Source of the DNA: Marinobacterium iners | GTDB taxonomy: Bacteria; Pseudomonadota; Gammaproteobacteria; Pseudomonadales; Balneatricaceae | NCBI RefSeq assembly: GCF_017310015.1 | Contig: NZ_CP022297.1 | Span: forward strand, 1,302,001 to 1,366,000 | Direction: 5' to 3' | Length of the DNA stretch: 64,000 bases | Shown: one piece after another, positions 35,949 to 45,642 of the stretch | How positions within the stretch are numbered: the stretch's first letter is position 1 | How the letters are laid out: each line of letters starts with the position of its first letter | Notes under the pieces: model-generated | Seen by the model: the letters and a program-made list of their open reading frames with translations, nothing else | Databases searched by the model: none | Told to the model about the DNA's origin: nothing | Made by a program: the position numbers and the translations under genes

Positions 35949-37399
35949 CAGCGGTGAACCGCAGCGTAAAAGTCTACGAGGTGCCCGAGATGCGCCGTAT
36001 TCGCCGCATCCATTTTGTCGGTATCGGTGGCGTTGGCATGTGTGGCATCGCCGAAGTCCTGCTGAACCAGGGTTACGAGATATCCGGCTCTGATATCCGC
36101 CCGTCCGCCACCACGGATCGGCTGAAATCGCTCGGTGCTCAGGTCTTTATCGGTCACGCCGAAGGTAATGTAGTGGGATCTCATGTCATCGTGACCTCAA
36201 CTGCGGTGAACGAAACCAACCCGGAAGTGGCCGCTGCGCGCGAGCTGCGCATTCCGGTGGTGCGTCGAGCCGAAATGCTGGCCGAGCTGATGCGCTACCG
36301 CCACGGCATTGCGGTGGCAGGCACTCACGGCAAAACCACCACCACCAGCCTGATGGCATCCATCATGGCGGAAGGTGGGCTCGATCCCACTTTTGTGATT
36401 GGTGGTCGACTCACCAGTGCCGGTACCAATGCGCAGCTTGGCGGCAGCCGATATCTGGTCGCTGAAGCGGATGAAAGTGATGCTTCCTTTCTTCACCTGC
36501 AGCCAATGGTCGCCATCGTAACCAACATTGATGCTGACCATATGGACACCTATGGCGGCGACTTCGGCAAGCTGAAGCAGACCTTTGTCAGCTTTTTGCA
36601 CAACCTGCCGTTCTACGGTCTGGCCGTACTCTGTACCGACGATCCAGTGGTGCGTGAGATTCTGCCCGAGGTCAGCCGACCAACCCTGACCTATGGCTTC
36701 CATGAAGGCGCTGACTACCGTGCGCTGAATCTGCGACAGAACGGCATGCAAACCCGTTTCAGGGTTGAGCGTCCGGCGGGACAGAAGCCCCTTGAGGTGT
36801 GCCTGAACATGCCTGGGCGGCACAACGTACTGAATGCGCTGGCGTGCATTGCAGTTGCTTCTGACGAGCAGATCGATGATGCCGCCATCGTGCGGGCACT
36901 GGAAAAATTCGAAGGTGTTGGGCGCCGCTTTCAGGTATTGGGCGAGCTGCCACTGGCTAACGGCAGTGCCACGCTGGTGGACGACTATGGGCACCACCCG
37001 CGTGAAGTGCAGGCGGTTATTCGTGCGGTACGCGAAGGCTGGCCCGATCGGCGTCTGGTAATGATCTATCAGCCACACCGCTTTACCCGTACACGAGATC
37101 TGTACGAAGACTTTGTACAGGTGCTGTCGGAAGTGGACCTGCTGTTGCTGATGGAGGTCTACCCGGCCGGTGAAGAACCGATACCCGGTGCAGACTCGCG
37201 CAGTCTGTGCCGCAGTATTCGCCAGCGGGGTGTTGAACCGGTGTTTGTTGAGGGGCCCGATGATGTGGCAGAAGTGTTGCGCAATGTGCTGCAGCCCGGT
37301 GATCTGGTGTTGACGCAGGGGGCCGGTAACATCACCAGTCTGGCGCATCAGTTGAAACAGGAAAGTCTTACAGCGGTCGATGCGGAGAATAAAGCATGA
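35945..37399 (+). CDS. murC: UDP-MurNAc:L-Ala ligase MurC
   Basis: The 484-residue ligase has HFVGIGGVGMCGIAE, the P-loop VAGTHGKTTTTSLMA, EADESDASFLHL and DDYGHHPREVQA. It adds L-Ala to UDP-MurNAc, the first amino acid of the stem peptide. The start is GTG in the murG stop region, and it overlaps ddl by four bases. Confidence 0.95.
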   Translation: MTAVNRSVKVYEVPEMRRIRRIHFVGIGGVGMCGIAEVLLNQGYEISGSDIRPSATTDRLKSLGAQVFIGHAEGNVVGSHVIVTSTAVNETNPEVAAARELRIPVVRRAEMLAELMRYRHGIAVAGTHGKTTTTSLMASIMAEGGLDPTFVIGGRLTSAGTNAQLGGSRYLVAEADESDASFLHLQPMVAIVTNIDADHMDTYGGDFGKLKQTFVSFLHNLPFYGLAVLCTDDPVVREILPEVSRPTLTYGFHEGADYRALNLRQNGMQTRFRVERPAGQKPLEVCLNMPGRHNVLNALACIAVASDEQIDDAAIVRALEKFEGVGRRFQVLGELPLANGSATLVDDYGHHPREVQAVIRAVREGWPDRRLVMIYQPHRFTRTRDLYEDFVQVLSEVDLLLLMEVYPAGEEPIPGADSRSLCRSIRQRGVEPVFVEGPDDVAEVLRNVLQPGDLVLTQGAGNITSLAHQLKQESLTAVDAENKA

Positions 37400-38349
37400 A
37401 TGAGTGGCGACTGGATGCATCGGAAGCGGCTGCCTTTGGCCGTGTGGCCGTCATCATGGGAGGGCGCTCCGCTGAGCGTGAAATCTCGCTGCGCAGCGGT
37501 GCCGAAGTACTGCGCGGGTTGCAGGCTGCAGGTGTGGATGCCTTTGCTGTCGACCTTGCGGCAGATGGGCGTGACCCCGTTGCACAGCTGCTGCAGGCCG
37601 ATTTTGACCGTGCCTTCCTGATTCTGCATGGCCGTGGTGGCGAGGACGGCACCATTCAGGGACTGCTGGAAATGATGCACAAGCCCTACACCGGCAGCGG
37701 TGTCTGCGCATCGGCGTTGGGTATGGACAAATTGCGCTGCAAGCTGCTGTGGCAGGGCGCAGGGTTGCCGACACCGGCATTTGCCGTGCTGGACGAAGGT
37801 GCCGACCTTGGTGCTGTTGAAGCCCGTCTGGGGTATCCGATCATGGTCAAGCCTGCACATGAAGGCTCCAGCATCGGCATGAGCAAGGTACGCACCCGTG
37901 CCGAACTGGAGGCCGCCTTTGCTCAGGCAACCGCCTATGACAGCAGTGTGATTGCCGAGCAGTGGGTGGATGGGCCGGAATTTACAGTGGCGGTGCTGGG
38001 GCATGAAACCTTGCCGGTGATTCGGCTGGAAACACCGCATGATTTCTATGACTTCACGGCCAAGTATGAAGCGGCAGATACCGCTTACCATTTCAGAACC
38101 GCACTTTCGCCGGAGCAGACCGAGTCTTTGCAGCAGTTGGTGCAGCAGGCATTCAGGATTGCCGGTTGCCATGGTTGGGGCCGTGTGGATGTGATGATGG
38201 ATGCCAATGGGCAGTTCCAGTTGCTGGAGGTGAATACAGCGCCTGGCATGACAGACCACAGCCTGGTGCCCATGGCCGCCCGTGAGGCGGGTATCAGCTT
38301 CAGTCAGCTGGTGGTTGAAATCCTGCGTACGGCAGGGGAGCGGGAGTAA
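37396..38349 (+). CDS. ddlB: D-alanine--D-alanine ligase
   Basis: The 317-residue ATP-grasp ligase has VAVIMGGRSAEREISL, LHGRGGEDGTIQGLL, MVKPAHEGSSIGMSKV and LEVNTAPGMTDHSLVP. It makes D-Ala-D-Ala for MurF. Its place between murC and ftsQ matches DdlB of E. coli. It ends four bases before ftsQ. Confidence 0.95.
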   Translation: MNEWRLDASEAAAFGRVAVIMGGRSAEREISLRSGAEVLRGLQAAGVDAFAVDLAADGRDPVAQLLQADFDRAFLILHGRGGEDGTIQGLLEMMHKPYTGSGVCASALGMDKLRCKLLWQGAGLPTPAFAVLDEGADLGAVEARLGYPIMVKPAHEGSSIGMSKVRTRAELEAAFAQATAYDSSVIAEQWVDGPEFTVAVLGHETLPVIRLETPHDFYDFTAKYEAADTAYHFRTALSPEQTESLQQLVQQAFRIAGCHGWGRVDVMMDANGQFQLLEVNTAPGMTDHSLVPMAAREAGISFSQLVVEILRTAGERE

Positions 38350-38353
38350 GCTC

Positions 38354-39112
38354 ATGAGCAGGAGCAGTGTCGAACAACACACACAACAGGGGCTGGATCG
38401 CTACTGGCGCAGTGTTGTGTTGCTGACGCTGCTGGTGGTGTTTGTCGGCATTGGCAGCTCGGCGCTGCGTGAGCTCTGGGGCTGGCTGAATCAGCCGGTA
38501 GCTGAGATCCGTATGGCGGGGGCGACACGCCATCTGGACAAAACCGCGCTTGCACAGACACTGGCCGGAGGCCTCACCAGTCCGCTGCTGCAGCTGGATT
38601 TGAAGCAGATTCAGGAGCAGTTGATCGGTGATCCCTGGGTGCACAGCGCCAGCGTCAGACGGCAGTGGCCGCCTTCGCTGGAGGTACAGCTTGAAGAGGA
38701 GGTGCCGGTTGCCCGCTGGGGTGACAAGGGGCTTCTGAACCACCAGGGCGATATTTTCTGGCCCGAGCTGAAGCCAGAATACCGGGCGTTGCCTCGACTG
38801 AGTGGGCCGGCTCATGAAACGGTCAGGATCATGCAACAGTTTCATGACCTGAACCGGATGTTCTCCAGTGAAGGACTGCGGCTTACGGGCCTGACGCTGG
38901 AAACACGTGGTGCCTGGACACTGGAGCTGGATAACGGTATTCGCGTTGTTGCCGGTCGTGAGCAGCTGGTACCGCGACTGAAGCGTTTCTTGAGCATCTA
39001 TCGCCAGAATCTGGCCGAAAAGGCGGGGCAGATAGAGCAGATCGATATTCGATATACCAATGGCGTGGCCGTTAGCTGGCGCGCAGGAGCAGGACAGGAT
39101 AATGCAGGTTAA
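38354..39112 (+). CDS. ftsQ: Cell division protein FtsQ
   Basis: The 252-residue protein has a short cytoplasmic N terminus, one membrane helix (about 19-37, SVVLLTLLVVFVGIGSSAL), a POTRA domain (VAEIRMAGATRHLDKTAL) and the FtsQ beta domain (PSLEVQLEEEVPVARWG). It scaffolds FtsL/FtsB in the divisome. ATG 38354 was chosen because it follows ddl directly and the earlier frame start lies inside ddl. It overlaps ftsA by 11 bases if ftsA starts at 39102. Confidence 0.92.
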   Translation: MSRSSVEQHTQQGLDRYWRSVVLLTLLVVFVGIGSSALRELWGWLNQPVAEIRMAGATRHLDKTALAQTLAGGLTSPLLQLDLKQIQEQLIGDPWVHSASVRRQWPPSLEVQLEEEVPVARWGDKGLLNHQGDIFWPELKPEYRALPRLSGPAHETVRIMQQFHDLNRMFSSEGLRLTGLTLETRGAWTLELDNGIRVVAGREQLVPRLKRFLSIYRQNLAEKAGQIEQIDIRYTNGVAVSWRAGAGQDNAG

Positions 39113-40394
39113 GGGCGATATGGCGGGTAACATGATCGTCGCACTCGATATCGGCACCTCGAAGGTGGTGTGTCTGGTGGGCGAAATGACCCCACAGGGC
39201 ACAATCGAGATCGTTGGCGTCGGTTCCCAGCCTTCACGCGGGTTGAAGCGTGGTGTAGTGGTCAATATTGAATCAACTGTCAGCTCGATCCAGCGTGCCG
39301 TGGAAGAGGCTGAACTGATGGCTGGCTGTAAGGTCCACGGGGTCACGGTGGGGATCGCCGGCAGTCACATCAGCAGCCTGAATTCCCATGGCATCGTGGC
39401 CGTGCGCGATCGCGAAGTGTCCGACTATGATCTTGAACGCGTGATTGATGCAGCGCGTGCCGTGGCCATTCCTGCGGATCAGAAAATCATCCATATCCTG
39501 CCGCAGGAGTATCTGATCGACAATCAGGAAGGGATCAAAGAGCCACTGGGAATGTCGGGCGTGCGCCTTGAAGCCAAAGTGCATTTGGTCACTGGCGCGA
39601 TCAACGCGATTCAGAATATTGAAAAATGCATCCGCCGTTGCGGCCTTGAGGTGGATGCCGTCGTGCTGGAGCAGCTGGCGTCCAGCTATGCGGTCTTGAC
39701 CGATGACGAGAAGGACCTGGGCGTTTGTATCGTCGATATCGGTGGTGGCACTACCGACATTGCTGTCTTTACTGGCGGCTCGATTCGCCATACGGCGGTT
39801 ATTCCGATTGCCGGTGATCAGGTAACCAACGATATCGCCATGGCGCTGCGCACGCCGACGCAGCATGCGGAACAGATCAAGATCAAATACGCCTGTGCAC
39901 TGGCTCAGCTCGCCCATGCGGACGAAATGATCAAGGTGCCCAGTGTGGGTGACCGCCCCGCACGGGATCTGTCCCGCCAGGCGCTGGCTGAAGTGGTTGA
40001 GCCTCGCTACGAAGAGTTGTTCACATTGATTCAGGCCGAACTGCGTCGCAGTGGCTTTGAGGATCTGGTGGCCGCCGGCATCGTGCTGACCGGTGGCACC
40101 GCCAAGATGGAAGGTGCCGTGGAGCTGGCGGAAGAAATTTTCCACATGCCGGTACGGTTAGCCAGACCGCAGGGCATTCGGGGGCTGGAGGCTCAGCTTA
40201 GCAACCCGATCTATGCCACCAGTATTGGCTTGCTGCACTACGCCAAACAGGATCATGAGGTGCCGATGGCACCCATCGCCGCAGAGACTGGCACTGAGCT
40301 GGTTGCGGTACCGCAGGAACGTCCGCGCATGCCCAGACCTAATCCGGGTGTGTATCTGAAACGGTTCAAGGAATGGTTGCAGGGCAACTTCTAA
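39102..40394 (+). CDS. ftsA: Cell division protein FtsA
   Basis: The roughly 430-residue actin-like ATPase has VALDIGTSKVVCLVG, the SHS2 region VGSQPSRGLKRGVVVN, VVDIGGGTTDIAVF-like phosphate loops and a C-terminal amphipathic segment (VYLKRFKEWLQGNF) that tethers it to the membrane. It links FtsZ to the membrane. Start choice is open: ATG 39102 (AGGA, overlaps ftsQ) or ATG 39120 (AAGGG upstream, closer to the E. coli start). Confidence 0.93.
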   Translation: MQVKGDMAGNMIVALDIGTSKVVCLVGEMTPQGTIEIVGVGSQPSRGLKRGVVVNIESTVSSIQRAVEEAELMAGCKVHGVTVGIAGSHISSLNSHGIVAVRDREVSDYDLERVIDAARAVAIPADQKIIHILPQEYLIDNQEGIKEPLGMSGVRLEAKVHLVTGAINAIQNIEKCIRRCGLEVDAVVLEQLASSYAVLTDDEKDLGVCIVDIGGGTTDIAVFTGGSIRHTAVIPIAGDQVTNDIAMALRTPTQHAEQIKIKYACALAQLAHADEMIKVPSVGDRPARDLSRQALAEVVEPRYEELFTLIQAELRRSGFEDLVAAGIVLTGGTAKMEGAVELAEEIFHMPVRLARPQGIRGLEAQLSNPIYATSIGLLHYAKQDHEVPMAPIAAETGTELVAVPQERPRMPRPNPGVYLKRFKEWLQGNF

Positions 40395-40465
40395 GAGCGA
40401 AATTCATTAATGCAGTTGCCGGTAGTGCCGGAAGGTAGTGGCAGGCGCCCGGTAAGGAGGAAAAC

Positions 40466-41647
40466 ATGTTTGAACTGGTTGAAAGTGTTACGCAGAGTGC
40501 GCTGATTAAGGTTATCGGTGTCGGTGGCGGTGGTGGCAACGCCGTACAGTATATGGTCAACAAAGAGGTTGAAGGTGTCGAATTCATCTGTGCCAATACC
40601 GATGCTCAGGCACTGAGCCGTAATGCTGCCCGTACGGCGCTGCATATCGGCGGTGAGCTGACCAAAGGGCTGGGTGCAGGTGCCAACCCGGATATTGGTC
40701 GCCAGGCGGCGATCGAGGATCGCGAGAGGATCGCTGAAACACTGGCCGGGGCTGATATGGTATTCATTACTGCCGGCATGGGCGGTGGGACCGGAACCGG
40801 TGCCGCACCCATTGTGGCCGAGGTCGCCCGCGAACTGGGTATTCTGACCGTGGCAGTGGTCACCCGTCCGTTCCCGTTCGAGGGCCGCAAGCGGATGAAA
40901 ATTGCGGAAGAGGGCATCAGTGAGCTGCGTGATGCGGTCGACTCCCTGATTATTATTCCGAATGAGAAACTGATGCAGGTGCTGGGTAAAAACTGCAGTC
41001 TGGTCAATGCGTTCAGTGCAGCCAACGATGTGCTTAAGGGCGCCGTACAGGGGATTGCCGACCTGATTACCCGTCCGGGCATGATTAACGTCGACTTTGC
41101 CGACGTGCGAACCGTTATGTCTGAAATGGGCATGGCGATGATGGGCAGTGCGGTTGCGCGTGGTGACAATCGTGCCGAAGAGGCCGCCGAAGCCGCCATT
41201 CGCAGCCCGCTGCTGGAAGATATCGACCTGCGTGGTGCCAGTGGTATTCTGGTCAACATCGCGGCAGGTGAAGATCTGAGTCTGGGTGAATTTACCGAGG
41301 TGGGTAACATCGTCGAGCAGTACGCCGATGAAGATGCCACCATTGTGGTCGGTACCGTTATTGATCCGTCTCTGGGTGATGAAATCAAGGTAACTGTCGT
41401 TGCCACAGGACTTGATCGTGCGCGCAATCAGTCGATGAAAGTGGTTCAGGGTAATGCGCCGACCAGTCGCAAACAGGATGGATCGCTCAACCTGGATGAA
41501 ATCGAGTTGCCGACCATTCTGCGTCGTCAGCGTGAGGAAGCGCTGCTGGACAAGCCTCAGCAGGATTCAGGCGTTGACCAGAACGGGCGTCGGGATGACT
41601 ACGGAAGTCTGGATATCCCGACATTTCTGCGGCGTCAGGCTGACTAG
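40466..41647 (+). CDS. ftsZ: Cell division GTPase FtsZ
   Basis: The 393-residue tubulin homologue has VIGVGGGGGNAVQYM, the GTP signature GGGTGTGAAP, the T7 loop region NVDFADVRTVM and a C-terminal peptide YGSLDIPTFLRRQAD that binds FtsA and other partners. It forms the cytokinetic ring. AAGGAGG lies just ahead of the ATG, the strongest ribosome binding site of the cluster, which fits high expression. Confidence 0.97.
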   Translation: MFELVESVTQSALIKVIGVGGGGGNAVQYMVNKEVEGVEFICANTDAQALSRNAARTALHIGGELTKGLGAGANPDIGRQAAIEDRERIAETLAGADMVFITAGMGGGTGTGAAPIVAEVARELGILTVAVVTRPFPFEGRKRMKIAEEGISELRDAVDSLIIIPNEKLMQVLGKNCSLVNAFSAANDVLKGAVQGIADLITRPGMINVDFADVRTVMSEMGMAMMGSAVARGDNRAEEAAEAAIRSPLLEDIDLRGASGILVNIAAGEDLSLGEFTEVGNIVEQYADEDATIVVGTVIDPSLGDEIKVTVVATGLDRARNQSMKVVQGNAPTSRKQDGSLNLDEIELPTILRRQREEALLDKPQQDSGVDQNGRRDDYGSLDIPTFLRRQAD

Positions 41648-41673
41648 AAAACAGGCAGATGAGAACCTTTAGA

Positions 41674-41703
41674 TTGATGAAGGTGTCACTTGTTTGTTAG
41701 AAT
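41674..41703 (+). promoter_or_regulatory. Candidate lpxC promoter
   Basis: TTGATG (41674-41679, four of six) and TAGAAT (41698-41703, five of six) are 18 bases apart, and lpxC starts 39 bases further. This would give lpxC its own transcript after ftsZ, as in other gammaproteobacteria. Confidence 0.5.
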
Positions 41704-41742
41704 TTCCTGATATTTTTGTAACATTTTAGGTTGGCGAAGCGG

Positions 41743-42657
41743 ATGATCAAACAGCGCACTCTCAAGAACAGCATCAAGGCCACCGGCATCGGTCTGCATA
41801 CCGGCCAGAAGGTGTACCTGACGCTGAAGCCGGCGCCGGTCAATACTGGCATCGTGTTTCGACGAGTTGACCTGGATCCTGTTTTCGAGATCGAGGCTCG
41901 TGCTGATAACGTAGCCGATACGACGCTGTCGACCAACCTGGCGCGCGATGGCATCCGTGTTGCGACGGTCGAGCATCTGTTGTCGGCATTGGCAGGGCTG
42001 GGTATAGACAACGCGCTGGTGGAACTGAGTGCTGAAGAAGTTCCCATCATGGATGGCAGTGCTGCTCCCTTCGTGTTCCTGGTTCAGTCTGCCGGCATCG
42101 AAGAGCAAAATGCCCCGAAGCAGTTCATTCGCATCAAGAAGGAAGTAACCGTCAGCAACGAAGGCAAAACCGCAACCTTCCGTCCTTTTGATGGCTTCAA
42201 GGTGGGTTTCTGCATTGAGTTTGATCACCCGGCTTTTGCCAACCGGAACATGGAAGCAGTACTGGACTTCTCCAGCACCTCCTTCGTGAAGGAAGTCAGC
42301 CGGGCGCGCACCTTTGGTTTTATGCGCGATATCGAATATCTGCGCTCGCAGAACCTGGTACTCGGTGGCAGCTTTGAGAACGCCATCGTGGTTGATGACT
42401 TCAAGATCCTGAATGAAGACGGTCTGCGCTACGAAGACGAGTTCGTCAAACACAAGGTGCTGGATGCAATCGGTGATCTATACCTTTTGGGCAAAAGCCT
42501 GATTGGCGAGTTCTACGGGTACAAGTCCGGTCATTACCTGAACAACATGTTGCTGCGTGAACTGCTGGCAACCGAAGATGCTTGGGAGCTGGTTACTTTT
42601 GAAGGCCAGGAACAGGCTGCTCCTATTTCCTATCATCGTCCGGTTGCAGCGGGTTGA
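41743..42657 (+). CDS. lpxC: UDP-3-O-acyl-GlcNAc deacetylase LpxC
   Basis: The 304-residue zinc deacetylase has MIKQRTLKNSIKATGIGL at the start, TVEHLLSALAGLG (zinc His), MDGSAAPFVF, ARTFGFMRDI and KHKVLDAIGDLYLLG. It performs the committed step of lipid A synthesis, which shows an LPS-bearing outer membrane. ATG 41743 agrees with the E. coli start; a TTG at 41731 was rejected. Confidence 0.96.
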   Translation: MIKQRTLKNSIKATGIGLHTGQKVYLTLKPAPVNTGIVFRRVDLDPVFEIEARADNVADTTLSTNLARDGIRVATVEHLLSALAGLGIDNALVELSAEEVPIMDGSAAPFVFLVQSAGIEEQNAPKQFIRIKKEVTVSNEGKTATFRPFDGFKVGFCIEFDHPAFANRNMEAVLDFSSTSFVKEVSRARTFGFMRDIEYLRSQNLVLGGSFENAIVVDDFKILNEDGLRYEDEFVKHKVLDAIGDLYLLGKSLIGEFYGYKSGHYLNNMLLRELLATEDAWELVTFEGQEQAAPISYHRPVAAG

Positions 42658-42679
42658 TCGCTCGCTACCGCTGACCAGC

Positions 42680-42709
42680 AAAGCCGGCCCCGTGCCGGTT
42701 TTGTCGTTT
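42680..42709 (+). terminator. Rho-independent terminator after lpxC
   Basis: A nine-pair stem (42680-42688 with 42694-42702, one G-T pair) around a five-base loop is followed by T-rich sequence. It sits 22 bases after the lpxC stop and should separate lpxC from secA transcription. Confidence 0.8.
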
Positions 42710-42871
42710 TCAGGGCCGGTTTTTGCTGTTCCGGCACCAAGTCAAATTTGTATCGCATTGACATTCAACTATCTGCCCCAATACAGGTACAATGTCGTAT
42801 CCATTTTTTCAGGCAAAGGATCTCCGGGCTTACTCCCGCCTCTTTGCATTCAACCGGTTAAAAGTCGAATT
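42703..42871 (+). promoter_or_regulatory. secA leader region with a TTGACA box
   Basis: The region between the lpxC terminator and secA holds a perfect TTGACA at 42758-42763. The best -10 (TACAAT, 42788-42793) is 24 bases further, too far for a standard sigma70 promoter, so the exact promoter is uncertain. No secM-like or DUF721-like gene, which often stands here in related bacteria, is present. Confidence 0.35.
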
Positions 42872-45622
42872 ATGCTGACCTCACTGTTCAAGAAGATTCT
42901 GGGAAGTAAAAACGAGCGCGAACTGAAGCGCCTTGGCAAGATTGTCAAGCAGATCAACGCGCTGGAGGAGGCCTTTGAAGCGCTCTCCGATGACGAGTTG
43001 AAAGGCAAGACAGTTGAGTTCAGGAAGCGTCTGGAACAGGCGGAGCCGCTGGACAAGGTCCTGCCAGAAGCCTTTGCCGCTGTGCGGGAAGCCTCCAAGC
43101 GTGTGATGGGCATGCGGCACTTTGATGTCCAGCTGATCGGTGGTCTGGCTCTGCATGAAGGCAAGGTGGCCGAGATGAAGACCGGTGAGGGCAAGACGCT
43201 GGTCGCCACCCTGGCCGTTTACCTTAACGCCTTGCCTCAGCGTGGCGTGCATGTTGTCACCGTGAACGACTACCTGGCCCAGCGTGATGCCGACTGGATG
43301 CGCCCGCTGTACGAATCCCTTGGTCTGAGCGTTGGTGTCGTTCGCTCCGGGCAGGACCCGGAATCCAAGCGTGCAGCCTATGCCTGTGACATCACTTACG
43401 GTACCAACAACGAATTCGGCTTTGACTACCTGCGCGACAATATGGCGTTCAGTCTTGCTGACAAGGTGCAGCGTGACTTCTGCTTCGCGGTTGTCGATGA
43501 GGTTGACTCCATCCTGATCGATGAGGCGCGTACCCCTCTGATCATTTCAGGGCCGGCGGAAGACAGCTCAGCTACCTATCAGAAGATCAATCAACTGATC
43601 CCCAGTCTGCAGCAGTTCCATGGTGAGCTGGATCCGAAAGATACTGAACAGGTTGTTGATGAGCATTTTGCGGTTGATGAGAAAAACCGCACGGTCGAGC
43701 TGACCGAAGCCGGCCATCAGCTGGTGGAAGATCTTCTGATCGAACACGGCATGCTTAACGAAGGTGAAAGCCTGTATGCGCCGCAAAACCTGAACCTGTT
43801 GCACCATGTGCTGGCCGCACTGCGAGCCCACTATCTGTTTCAGCGTGACAAGGACTACATTATTCAGAACGGCCAGATCGTCATCGTTGACGAACATACC
43901 GGCCGTATCATGCCCGGGCGTCGCTGGTCTGAAGGGTTGCATCAGGCCGTTGAGGCGAAAGAGGGCGTTCAGATCCAGATGGAAAGCCAGACACTGGCTT
44001 CAACCACCTTCCAGAACTACTTCCGTCTGTATGAAAAACTGTCTGGCATGACCGGTACGGCCGATACTGAAGCGTTCGAACTGCGTCAGATCTACGGCCT
44101 TGATGTGGTGGTTATTCCCACCAACCGTCCGGTGCAGCGCAAGGACTATAATGACATCGTGTTCCTCACCATCGAGGAAAAATATCAGGCGATCGTCAAG
44201 GAAATCCGCCATTGCCGCGAACATAACCGGCCTGTATTGGTGGGCACGGCTTCGGTTGAGTCATCGGAACTGCTGTCGGCACTGCTGAAGAAAGAAGACA
44301 TTCCGCACAACGTTCTCAATGCCAAGAATCATGGGCGTGAGGCTGAAATCATTGCTGAAGCAGGCCGTCCTGGCGCAATCACCATCGCTACCAACATGGC
44401 GGGTCGTGGTACGGACATCAAGCTTGGCGGCAAGCTGGAAGCTGAGTTGGATGCAATGTCGGCCGACAGCAGTCAGGCTGAAGTTGATGAAGCCATGCGC
44501 GAATGGCGTGAACGCCACGATATTGTGATCGAAGCGGGTGGTTTGCACATTATCGGTACCGAGCGCCATGAATCCCGTCGTATCGACAACCAGCTGCGCG
44601 GTCGTGCCGGCCGTCAGGGCGACCCTGGGTCATCCCGCTTCTTCCTGTCGATGGAAGATGACCTGATGCGTATCTTCGCCTCCGAGCGTGTGCGCCAGTT
44701 CATGCAGGCACTGGGCATGGAAAAGGGAGAAGCGATTGAGCACAAGATGGTGACCAACGCCATCGAAAAGGCACAGCGCAAGGTAGAAGGTCGCAACTTT
44801 GATATCCGCAAGTCGCTGCTTGAATATGACGATGTCGCCAACGATCAGCGCAGCGTGATTTATGACCAGCGTAACGAAGTGATGGCATCGGATGATATTT
44901 CCGAAACCATCGCCTCAGTGCGTGATGAAGTGATTGAAAACACCATCAGCGAACATGTCCCGCCGCAGAGTCTTGAAGAGATGTGGGATGTACCGGCGCT
45001 GGAAAAAGCGCTGGAAACTGAATTTGCTCTTCAGATGCCGATACAGCAGTGGCTGGATGAAGATGATTCGCTGCATGAGGAAACCCTGCGCGAGAAAATC
45101 AATCACGAAATCGTATCGGCCTATAAGGCGAAGGAAGAGGTTGTTGGCGCCCCAACACTGCGCATGTTCGAGAAACAGGTGATGCTGCAGGTCCTCGACA
45201 CGCTTTGGAAAGAGCATTTGCAGACTATGGACCTGTTGCGTCAGGGTATCCATCTGCGTGGTTATGCGCAGAAAAACCCCAAGCAGGAATACAAGCGCGA
45301 AGCCTTTGCTCTGTTCCAGGACCTGCTTGATAACATCAAACGCGATGTGATCCGCATTCTGAGTCATGTGAAGGTGCGTGAGCAGGAAGAAGTGGAACGT
45401 ATGGAAGCCGAGCGCCGCGCCCAGGCCGAACGTCAGCAGATGAACTTTGAACACGCTCAGGGCAGTGCCATGGCGGAAGAAGAGACCCAAGAGCAACCTG
45501 AGGCTGATCCGTCCGATAACGCCGAGCCCTATGTGCGTCAGGCACCCAAGGTAGGTCGTAACGATCCCTGCCCGTGCGGATCAGGCAAAAAATACAAACA
45601 GTGTCACGGTAAAATCAGTTAA
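42872..45622 (+). CDS. secA: Preprotein translocase ATPase SecA
   Basis: The 916-residue motor has MLTSLFKKILGSKNEREL at the start, Walker A in MKTGEGKTLVATLA, DEVDSILIDEARTPLI, TNMAGRGTDIKLGG and a C-terminal zinc-binding tail with CPCGSGKKYKQCHG. It drives export of unfolded proteins through SecYEG. ATG 42872 matches the family start; the longer frame from 42557 only runs through the lpxC end and terminator. Length is normal (E. coli 901). Confidence 0.96.
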   Translation: MLTSLFKKILGSKNERELKRLGKIVKQINALEEAFEALSDDELKGKTVEFRKRLEQAEPLDKVLPEAFAAVREASKRVMGMRHFDVQLIGGLALHEGKVAEMKTGEGKTLVATLAVYLNALPQRGVHVVTVNDYLAQRDADWMRPLYESLGLSVGVVRSGQDPESKRAAYACDITYGTNNEFGFDYLRDNMAFSLADKVQRDFCFAVVDEVDSILIDEARTPLIISGPAEDSSATYQKINQLIPSLQQFHGELDPKDTEQVVDEHFAVDEKNRTVELTEAGHQLVEDLLIEHGMLNEGESLYAPQNLNLLHHVLAALRAHYLFQRDKDYIIQNGQIVIVDEHTGRIMPGRRWSEGLHQAVEAKEGVQIQMESQTLASTTFQNYFRLYEKLSGMTGTADTEAFELRQIYGLDVVVIPTNRPVQRKDYNDIVFLTIEEKYQAIVKEIRHCREHNRPVLVGTASVESSELLSALLKKEDIPHNVLNAKNHGREAEIIAEAGRPGAITIATNMAGRGTDIKLGGKLEAELDAMSADSSQAEVDEAMREWRERHDIVIEAGGLHIIGTERHESRRIDNQLRGRAGRQGDPGSSRFFLSMEDDLMRIFASERVRQFMQALGMEKGEAIEHKMVTNAIEKAQRKVEGRNFDIRKSLLEYDDVANDQRSVIYDQRNEVMASDDISETIASVRDEVIENTISEHVPPQSLEEMWDVPALEKALETEFALQMPIQQWLDEDDSLHEETLREKINHEIVSAYKAKEEVVGAPTLRMFEKQVMLQVLDTLWKEHLQTMDLLRQGIHLRGYAQKNPKQEYKREAFALFQDLLDNIKRDVIRILSHVKVREQEEVERMEAERRAQAERQQMNFEHAQGSAMAEEETQEQPEADPSDNAEPYVRQAPKVGRNDPCPCGSGKKYKQCHGKIS

Positions 45623-45642
45623 TTACTAAGGAAAACAGCATC

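Noticed and set aside
36197..37420. A 407-residue open frame on the minus strand across murC
   Set aside because: It is the antisense of murC, is rich in His and Gln as expected for a reverse-frame artefact, and has no family features.
42758..42793. Standard sigma70 promoter for secA
   Set aside because: TTGACA and TACAAT are 24 bases apart, outside the usual spacing.
42557..42871. N-terminal extension of secA by 105 residues
   Set aside because: It would run through the end of lpxC and its terminator, and the SecA family starts at the ATG at 42872.
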